Positions 56,475-64,000 of a stretch of 64,000 nt of DNA are shown piece after piece. The position numbers and the translations under genes are program-made. The DNA comes from Sequoia sempervirens. Taxonomy: Eukaryota; Streptophyta; Pinopsida; Cupressales; Cupressaceae. Below the pieces are notes generated by a model. The model searched no databases. It was given only the letters and a program-made list of their open reading frames with translations, and was not told the DNA's origin. Position 1 is the first letter of the stretch, and each line of letters begins with the position of its first letter. Location of the stretch: NCBI GenBank assembly GCA_007258455.2, contig VDFB02047230.1, positions 158,728,635 through 158,792,634 of the forward strand, given 5' to 3'.

Positions 56475-57375
56475 CAATCCTCTTCATCCTTAGAAATGAT
56501 CAGAGAATTTGCATCTTTCATACAACGAAGTAATGCTAAATTAGTCATTGATTTCTTAAGAGCTTTTACACACATCTCTGATCACCATTCACACACATTT
56601 GGAGCTTTTGCAAATGAATAATGGAGGCTTCTCATTGATACAACAATAATCCAACATCATTGTGAATACACTTCAACATGGGATGGTAAAGTTTTCTTTA
56701 GTTTTTTAATTCATTATGTTATCTTAGGATTTCATTAGCTTAAAAGCTTCATTTCATGAGTAATGGGTATGAATCTTAATCTTTGTTTGAATTAAATCTT
56801 GTTTAATTTATTCATGTTTGATTTCCTTATCATCTTGATTTCCCCCTTACACATTTAAGATTGCCCGGTGGGACCTCAATCCTTGACATTAACCCTTTTG
56901 TGAGTTTTAATTAAGCAGTTGCAGGTTCTGGAATGCGGTTGCATTTTCTTGAAGCATAGTAGAAAAAAATTTACACATAAGCTACATGAATCTCACATGG
57001 TAATTTTTTTTTTCAACCATAGTTGCCTTTTTTACAACTGCTATTGAAATTTCTAACCACTTTTGCTTGAAAAACAGGTTTGCTTTTGACATTTGGACTA
57101 CACTAGCACATAACAGGGTCGCTTATGATCATAATGACTACAATTGTTGAAAATAATAGGGTCACTTTTGACTAAAACTTATGCTTTTGCTTTGTGTCTT
57201 TTCAATTTAAATCTACAAACCAATTTTTTGATTTCTAACACTAATGGTTGCTTGTATTGAATGATTGAAAGTTTCTAACATTGATTATGTAGGATTTACA
57301 AGAGCATAGCATGTGTTTATCCAAGAACAACTAATGATATTTTATTGCAAAGAATGCAAATGGTCCAAGTCCAAC

Positions 57376-57740
57376 TTTTCAAAAGGCTTTCTAGTTTAGG
57401 AAAAGACTTTGAATTGGTGCTTAAACAATTGAACTCCATAACTTGCATGCTTTCAATTTGGTGTCTTAAAATGAACATTTCAAATTGGTGCATAAAAATT
57501 GAACCCTACAACTTGCACTTTTCAATTTGGAGTTTTAAAATGAACTTTTCAAAAGCTTTCTAGTTTAGGAAAATATTTTGAATTGGTGCTTAACAAGTGA
57601 AGCCCACAACTTTCACTTTTCAATTTGGAGTTTTAAAATGAAATTTTCAAAAGCTTTCTAGTTTAGGAAAATCTTTTGAATTGGTGGTTAACAAGTGAAA
57701 ACCACAACTTGCACATTTCGATTTGGTGTCCTAAAATGAA
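57376..57740. repeat. 98-bp tandem repeat (about four units)
   Basis: Units start at 57,375, 57,476, 57,545 and 57,643, each beginning with a TTTCAAA block, and end TTAAAATGAA or CTAAAATGAA. Units 1, 3 and 4 are 98-101 bp; unit 2 is 69 bp because the CTTTCTAGTTTAGGAAAA part is missing. Shared pieces are AATTGGTGCTTAACAAGTGA and CAATTTGGAGTTTTAAAATG. The array decays into degenerate copies to about 57,990. Confidence 0.85.
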
Positions 57741-59129
57741 CTTTCAAAATATTTCATAGATTAGAACAACACTTCACTTTTTTGGTGCTCATAAAATGGA
57801 ATGCTTTATTTTGACCAAACACTTTTATTTTTGTTGACAAATGAACGATCTTTCTTTTGTTGACCACATTAAGAAAAGGTTATTAGAAACACTCAAGTTG
57901 GTGCTTAAAACTAGAAAAATACATTTTGACTTGCACATTGCTATCTATTTGCTTGAAATCTAGAATACTTCAATTTGGTGCACATAGAAAAAAAACAAAT
58001 TGCTATCTTTTTCACACTTCATTCATTTTTCCTTTTTTGGATAGCACTGCTTGAGGGGCTTAAAAATAATATTGCGATGAATTTTATGTTGTATCTTTTG
58101 TGTTTGGAAAACTAGGTGTCTATCCTCTCCCCTCACGACTTTTGGTGATCTTGGGTGGTGAAAAGCACTTTGATTTTTTCACTTATTTCATTTCAAAAAT
58201 TACCTTAAAGAGGGGGCTTGCTATGAGATACATCTCGCAATGGAGAACTCATAAGCAAGGTCTTGAAGCACATTTATTGGCGGGCTATATTAAAGGTTGT
58301 GAAATCATAAGAAAGTAGCTTCAATCCCAGGCAACAACATACTACACCTAATCCCACACCTTAAGTGGAATGGGAATAGTTAAAGAGTCTTAAGTGACCA
58401 GTGAATGGTAGTGTACGTATGGTGTTCACAGTTTGTCACTAAGAACCTTATTCTAGAAGCCATCCTTTTTTTTTGAAACACAAGTTGAAAGTAGTGCATC
58501 AGAACTTTGCTTCTGAGAAGCTACTTACCAAATCCTATTTTTGGTTGAGGTGTAGAGCTTAAGAGTTCATTCTTAACATACCTCTATACTCCTCCATAAA
58601 TTGTATGTAAAATCATCCCTTCAGGGCATGAGGTAAGCCTACCTAAATGAGTGCACCTACCTAGGGTGACTTGACTGATGCATGCCAAGGTTACTTTATT
58701 GACATCAAACACTTTGTTTGATTTAAAATGAACACATCAAAACAAACATTGAACATGGGTATCAAATCTCAAACCCTTTGGACTTAGTGTGAATACTTTG
58801 AAAAGAACCTTATATTTTTAAAAGATATCTTAAACAAATATCTCTAAAGGTTTCTTAATATTTAGGCTTACATTTCAAGTCACATTTTAGACCGAAGTCA
58901 ACATTGGGAACTATGGCTTTAATATTTTGGCTTTCACAAATTTTGAGTTTTTGTGGAAAGAAACTTTCTTAAACTATAGACATTTAGAGTCAAATAGTTT
59001 TGATTGTTGTGTTGTATTGTATCACTTGACAAAATCTCAAGACAAATCAAAATCAAACAAGATATCAAAAATTTCAAACTTGTCCAAAACTACTGTCAAA
59101 ACAGAAATTAGAGAATAAAACCTACACAA

Positions 59130-59530
59130 AAAACCACTATTGCTAATGTTTTTATTGTTTTTGACCTTAAGATTACCGTAATTGATCTAGAATAGGCCAC
59201 TATTGCTCTCTGGATTTTGCTAGTCACTATAAAAAAAAATTCTACCTTTTACAAATAGAACACAGTTGACATAACAGTACCACTATTGATCCTAATATTG
59301 TTGCACTTGATCTATTTTTCTAGCTACAGTTGACTAAAAACTTGCCACTTTTGACCAAAACTACCGCTTTTGCATCCACTATTTTTTAGTCAGAAAATTT
59401 GCAATAGAGGCTGCTTTTGATAAATCTTACTACAATTTTCCTTTAGACTTGGTCGCTATTGACATAATTCTGGCTGCTTTTGACAGAAATTACCACTATT
59501 GTTGTAAGATTTCCACTTTTTCCTTATTTT
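59130..59530. repeat. Degenerate short-motif array (CCACTATTGA / CTGCTTTTGAC)
   Basis: At least ten variants of a 10-11 nt motif (CCACTATTG, CCACTTTTGAC, CCGCTTTTGC, CTGCTTTTGA, TCGCTATTGAC) occur at irregular 20-40 bp spacing. Similar motifs occur at 57,020-57,190, and CGCTATCGT/GTGAC variants occur at 7080-7250 and 8365-8470. Function unknown. Confidence 0.55.
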
Positions 59531-59830
59531 TTGGTACAAATAAGAGACTGATCTGAAACTAGTTACATCTTTCACCTTGTGGGAACAAAAACAATTACAC
59601 TTCCAAAACACATCATATCGTCATCAATCCATATCCATTTGCAAAATCAAACACTTCAACCTAGTTATAGGATTCAAAATCAAAACATAACTTTGGATTA
59701 TTCCTTCACTCAAAATTCTAAGATATCAACATTTGCTTGAACCTCAAGGCTAGTTCAAATAGATTCTTCAAAACATATCCTCTATAAAAATGAAGTGAAA
59801 TATCGGTCCAATTTTTCAACATTTTGAATC

Positions 59831-60540
59831 CTGTAATGCCCAAAACTTTACACTAAAATATAGTTAAGGACAAAACACAAATTTCAAATTTTGATTACAA
59901 CACATGACTTACATAATTTTGTTCTCGAAGCACACAATTCATAAAAGGCATAACAACATTTAACCAAATATAGATTATAATATTTAGTTAGGCAATTAAA
60001 TTGCTTCTAGAAATCCTAGTAGGGTTTTAAGGGAGACATGAAGTTCACATCACCCAGATAGACTTGATTAGTTCTAATAACTCATCAATAGTCATAGAAC
60101 TTAGTTCAAGTCTCAAGTTATGCAAATAAAATACATAACAACAGTAACTTCAAGTAATAGCAAGAGAACAAACCTGTGGCTAGACCTAATTCCTCGGGGG
60201 CTCATCTTTGATGACCTTTCCTATGTATATAATTCACAAAGGAATCATAGTTCAACAAATGGACTTCAACCATCACACACTTGGTTGGTTGACAAAAAAC
60301 ATAAAATCACAAGGTTCAAAAGATGACTTGTCCCTAATTTAAAATGTAATCCTCTAACACTCTACCATACTATAATAGCCAATAATATAGTTAAGCATGA
60401 CACAACACTGATAATGATAACAATTTCATCAAAGAAATTTTTAATCAATAGGACCCTGATCATAGGATTAATCACATCCCCAATGTCACTAGTCCATAGT
60501 ATAACAATGGAATACAATAGTTCAAGGTTAAAGATTATGG
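59831..60540. other. No recognised feature
   Basis: AT-rich sequence with small open frames on both strands (60,120-60,326; 60,362-60,601) that show no known motif. The remaining part of the plus-strand LINE expected after the LTR insertion was not found here. Confidence 0.4.
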
Positions 60541-61280
60541 TTAGACCTAGATGACATACATAACTATCATGTGTAAATTTTAATGAATAGATAATACGCA
60601 CAAAAACTTAATTCAAATCAGACAAAATAACACAGCAGATACCCTGGGAAAACCCTCCTCTTGAGGAAGAAAAACCCAGCAACAAAGATCTCTCTTATAT
60701 TTATAAACAGTGGCAACAATTCTCTTTACAATGAGGCCTAACACAACGCCAAAATTTTGTACCTATACCAGATACAAAAATAGATGATGATCTACACTTC
60801 TGACAAGATAAATCTGCCCTTCAAAGATATTCGCAATCTACTCTTGATCAGATTTGCACCCAGCTCTTGGTAAGAATTCGCACTCAGCACTTGAAGAAAT
60901 TCGCACTTGACTTGAATGGAATAAATCGAACTTGCTTGAATTGAATGATGAATGGAAGAGTGAAACCTTGTATATATACAAATGAGAGAGGTCTCACCTC
61001 TTCATCTACAAGGTCGACCAAGATACAATATAATTTCAATAAATATAATTTACAATGAAAGTCGGCCCAGAATAAGAATTATATTATTTCCAAGAGAGAA
61101 TATCATGGAAAATAAGGAATGAGGTCGGCCTCATAACATTCGCGCCTCCTCATTAAATATATGTCAATACAAAATCGAATATAAATTAAATAGCCGAAGA
61201 GCTATCATTTAATTTATGTTTTCTCCAATTGAACTGTGCTAGAAGGATCTCCTAAAGCTGCAATTATCATTAACATCATG
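60540..61280 (-). repeat. Probable copia LTR (minus strand), internal region absent
   Basis: Near 60,645 the plus strand reads GATACCCTGGGAAAACCCTC and AGGAAGAAAAACCC, a pattern frequent in plant copia LTRs. A TATA-type TATATATA (60,971-60,978) on the same block would drive transcription leftward. Repeated TTCGCAC-type words occur at 60,830-60,910. No gag or pol adjoins it. Both ends are approximate. Confidence 0.45.
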
Positions 61281-62710
61281 TACCACCAGATTGATTTCCC
61301 CAATTTAGCTTGACTCATTGGATGCAAGGTACCAAAAGAACCCACACATTCTATCACAGTTTATAACAGTCAATGTGCACCCCTAATGCATGTTATTTTG
61401 CATTAATGAAATAGAACAAGGTAATAAGAGAAATTAAATTATATAATCTAATTTTAATAACTCAAAATAGGAAGTAAACATTTATATCATAATATGGACT
61501 CAAAAACAATTTGACAATAATTCAAAACACTTAAATACCCTACAACTTTTAACTTGTTGATCGTAGCAAAATGGCTAGCAAAAAAATAGTGATAACTCTC
61601 ACGATATAAAACCAAATTTTAAACTTAATTATGATATGAAAAGGGGAAAGAATGAGAGACAAAACCCATAAATAATTTTGCATAAAAATCAACCAATCAA
61701 AAGAAATTTGGTCTGTAATTAAATCTCACAAGATTTCTATAACACACCAATTTTTAGTGAAACGAAGCTGAATTAAAACACACATAACTCTCACTCTTTT
61801 TGACCAAATTTAAAAGTTTAATATATTTTGAAAAGGGGAAAGAATGAAGAATAAAACCCAAAAATAGTTTAGTATGAGTCTCAAATGTGTATGAGCAGTT
61901 TTTTGTGCAACTTAGTCCACTAATTTTAGGAGATTTAACAATTTCATAATTTTTAACACATTAGACTAAATACCAATCTAATTTCTATAAATGCACAAAT
62001 TGTTTAAATGACCCCATCATCCATAAAATGGCTTGCTAAATGTAATAAGCATTATGCCATAAAACTAATTCAATTATATAATACTTCCTTAGAACTAAAT
62101 TGTAAAGAGTAAAAATAATGCTCGCAAATTTGAAGTCAAGCATATAGCAATCACTTAATGAAGGGAAAACCCAAAGGAAATAGTTCCAAACAAAAAAGTA
62201 ATTTTGATGGTATCATCAAACATTTCATTGTCCAAAAATTAAATTATAACATCGAAATTAAAGTTGATCTTTAAATCGGGAGCATTCTTTTAAATGCTTC
62301 GAATTGTGAACTACAAACTAAGATCACATTACTACCATACAAAGTTTTGGTAATGCTAGTGTGCATGGGATTTACTTGAACTACTTATGTTTACATGGCA
62401 ATCACAACAAAGATAATTTAACTTAACTATTTGTTGCTATTAGACACATAATATCTACAATATATATAAAAAAAAATACTTAAACATAAATAAAGTGTAA
62501 ATTTATGTGTGAGAAACATAAATTAAATCAAACAATCAACTCAATCAAAACCTCTCTAAATATACAGTTGTAGACTAGACCATGCTTTCAAGTTCACATT
62601 ATACAGATTAATGGGATTAATAATAATCCTAATGTAAATTAAAATTAGTAAGATGAATTATATTCATATTTTCACAAATTGATACCAATGTTAGTGTGAA
62701 TAAATTTAAT
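61281..62710. other. AT-rich DNA without recognised features
   Basis: No coding frame above noise, no LTR boundary. Two similar phrases occur, GAAAAGGGGAAAGAATGA (61,638 and 61,831) each followed by AAAACCCA, indicating a diverged duplication of about 190 bp. Confidence 0.4.
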
Positions 62711-62731
62711 ATTATTATTATTATTATTATT
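62711..62731. repeat. ATT trinucleotide microsatellite (LINE tail)
   Basis: About seven ATT units. On the minus strand this is a TAA-type run at the 3' end of the LINE, where L1 elements carry A-rich or short-repeat tails. Confidence 0.85.
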
Positions 62732-62889
62732 TTATTAAAAGGGGTAAAAACTTTATTGAATTCAAGAAATTAGCAATACATAAAGATCAGGAAACCTATA
62801 GGCTCCCACAAAGGAAAGACCATAACTCTCATCTAAAACAGAAACCACCATCCAAACAGGCACCAACATCTTATCCCTCTGTATCATCA

Positions 62890-63524
62890 GCAATGACTCT
62901 TTCTAAATCCTAACAATAATCAAGGGATAACTGTCCCCAACCCTCAACCTTCCAATCATCTACATGCTCTGAAGCCCACTAAGCCAAACAGTCAACAACC
63001 CTATTCCATTCACGTGAAATGTGAGCAAAAGACACCACTTCCAACATAGAGAACCTCTGCAAAATCTGACGAATCACCAACGCAATCTGCAAATTAACTT
63101 TAGCCACCTTTTTCTCATGCAACATATTAAAAAAAATTTATGAGTCAAATTCACAGATAATCCTATGCCAACCCAAGGCACAAGCACACTCAATAGCCCA
63201 GAGAATCGCCAACCCCTCCATAAAGTTGTTAGAATGTCACCCTTTATGAATGGAGAAAAAGAAAATAACTAAACCAAAATAATCTCTTCCAACTCCCCCA
63301 ATCCCAGCAAGCCCAGGATTACCCCTAGAGGAGCCATTTGTATTAATCTTTAGAAAATCCACCAGAGGAGACAACCATCTTCCAACCCTTTGAACCTTCT
63401 TTTTAGCCCTCCTACCTCTTCTGACACAAGCAAAGATTGGATTCAACCCCTGTAATCCCAATCTATTCACAATCTCATTATCACTTCTTTCCAATGGAAA
63501 AGCCACTTCACATTTGGCTTCCAC
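62890..63524 (-). pseudogene. LINE RNase H domain
   Basis: The minus frame from 63,524 reads WLSPLVDFLKINTNGSSRGN, PGLAGIGGVGRDYFG (family: P..G.LK.N.DGA/S..GNPG.AG.GGV.RD; the first catalytic Asp of N-x-D-G is Asn in TNG). After a small frameshift at about 63,240 it gives NNFMEGLAILWAIECACALG (E of the AE.AL helix), ICEFDS, and SREWNRVVDCLA-stop-WAS at about 63,000. The order and the WN..AD-like end are those of RNase H in plant L1 elements. One frameshift and two stops are present. Confidence 0.85.
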
Positions 63525-64000
63525 TCTCTACTGGATCATACCAACAATTATATGCCAAACATGTTGAACCATCAGCCTATCCCCACGAAAAATCCTACGA
63601 TTCATTTCCAACCAAATTTTCCAAAGGATGAACGTAGGACCAATGCACCACACAATCTAGAGGAAAGAGGCCTGGGAAGGGGGTCTTCCAAAACTACTCT
63701 AGAACTCAACCAAGGAAGAAGCATGAATACAAGGATATTTCAAAACACCCCACCACAAATTCTAAAGCATCATAAAATAAGGACAATGAAAAAACAAATG
63801 GGGAGAATCCTCCTTGCTGCAGTCGCACATAACACAAATAGAGGGACCCTAGAATCCCCGCTTCTGAAAATTATCCCAATTCAAACATCTATTCCAAGCA
63901 AGAGTCCATACAAAAAAAATTACACTTTGGCCATGAAAACTTGTTCCACACATGTTTCCACCAAGGGACCTCCACCCCCCCAAACTTGCAAGACAACAAC
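63525..64000 (-). pseudogene. LINE ORF2 C-terminal zinc region (zf-RVT type)
   Basis: Minus fragments give KFSWPKCNFF and an LNWDNFQKRGF segment near 63,920-63,860, then CVMCDCSKEDSPHLFFHCPY (about 63,835-63,778), the CxxC...H...C pattern that follows RT in plant L1 ORF2. WWGVLKYPCIHASS, IVWCIGPTFILWKIWLEMNR and RIFRGDRLM continue the usual segment before RNase H. The frame is disturbed in two or three places. Confidence 0.82.

Larger units (their letters stand above)
55740..59830 (+). repeat. Second long LTR/leader resembling that of element A
   Basis: It begins TGTAAAAATTACC directly after the LINE break. The order is TTAATTAA-rich DNA (55,840-56,180), a TATA box (56,468), a short-motif array (56,930-57,190), leader with a 98-bp tandem repeat (57,376-57,740), and blocks matching 9640-9960 (58,735-58,940). 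A second short-motif array (59,130-59,530) closes it. There are no pol domains. The open frame at 58,100-58,318 is unrecognised. It is a solo LTR or a truncated element. The right end is uncertain. Confidence 0.5.
62735..64000 (-). mobile_element. 3' part of an L1-type LINE with RNase H, continuing past the window
   Basis: The minus strand, from the window edge to the microsatellite, gives a zinc-type RT C-terminal domain, an RNase H, a 3' UTR and a simple-repeat tail. Only the 3' quarter of the element is in view. Its relation to the plus-strand LINE at 47-55 kb cannot be decided because the two do not overlap in the visible region. Confidence 0.85.

Noticed and set aside
58100..58318. 72-residue frame as a possible host exon
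   Set aside because: It lies in leader DNA of a retrotransposon family and has no splice context or known domain; left unassigned.
1..64000. Host gene, tRNA/rRNA cluster, or prokaryotic system such as a defence island or operon
   Set aside because: All recognisable coding belongs to retroelements of plant type; no ribosome-binding sites, operon spacing or non-TE domain was found.

Overview
This window looks like plant nuclear DNA made almost entirely of decayed, nested transposable elements. It is AT-rich, and I recognised no intact protein-coding gene, tRNA, rRNA or host gene. The elements are Ty3/gypsy and Ty1/copia LTR retrotransposons, L1-type LINEs, one SINE-like insert and one TIR-bounded DNA element. 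Old, strongly diverged LTR pairs, many solo LTRs and very low gene density fit a large, slowly purged genome. A gymnosperm (conifer-like) source is my inference and is not proven by any marker here.

Layout, left to right. 0.6-1.4 kb: gypsy gag remnant. 1.5-4.4 kb: decayed LTR/UTR-like DNA with an in-frame 75-bp tandem repeat. 4.4-5.56 kb (minus): Tat-type gypsy integrase. 5.56-20.2 kb (plus): a large Tat-lineage gypsy element (A) with a long LTR/leader. A 1.1-kb TIR element sits in that LTR and a 518-bp solo LTR sits in the pol; gag, protease, RT, two RNase H segments and integrase are all traceable. 20.2-22.7 kb (plus): chromovirus-like gypsy pol remnant.

23.1-34.8 kb: copia element B, which has gag and protease but an unrelated acidic reading frame where pol should be. 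Copia element C (26,270-33,566, TSD CTTAA) lies inside B, and a solo LTR D (29,964-31,717, TSD AGATA) lies inside the RT of C. 34.8-37.3 kb (minus): a long decayed reading frame I do not recognise. 37.3-45.1 kb (minus): complete but dead copia element F, interrupted by a probable solo LTR G. 45.1-47.3 kb: featureless AT-rich DNA.

47.3-55.7 kb (plus): LINE ORF1 and ORF2, split by a minus-strand copia element H (48.3-53.9 kb). H itself carries an LTR-like insert J and a 66-bp SINE-like insert with a 16-bp duplication. 55.7-59.8 kb: a second long LTR/leader resembling that of A, with a 98-bp tandem repeat and degenerate short-motif arrays. 60.5-61.3 kb: probable copia LTR (minus). 62.7-64 kb (minus): 3' part of a LINE with RNase H, ending in an ATT microsatellite and running off the window.

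Nothing here works as a host pathway. The insertions form a stratigraphy that can be ordered in time: B before C before D; the LINE before H, and H before J and the SINE; F before G. Stop codons repeatedly replace glutamine and tryptophan codons in conserved motifs, as expected from methyl-cytosine deamination in silenced repeats. All boundaries and translations were made by eye.
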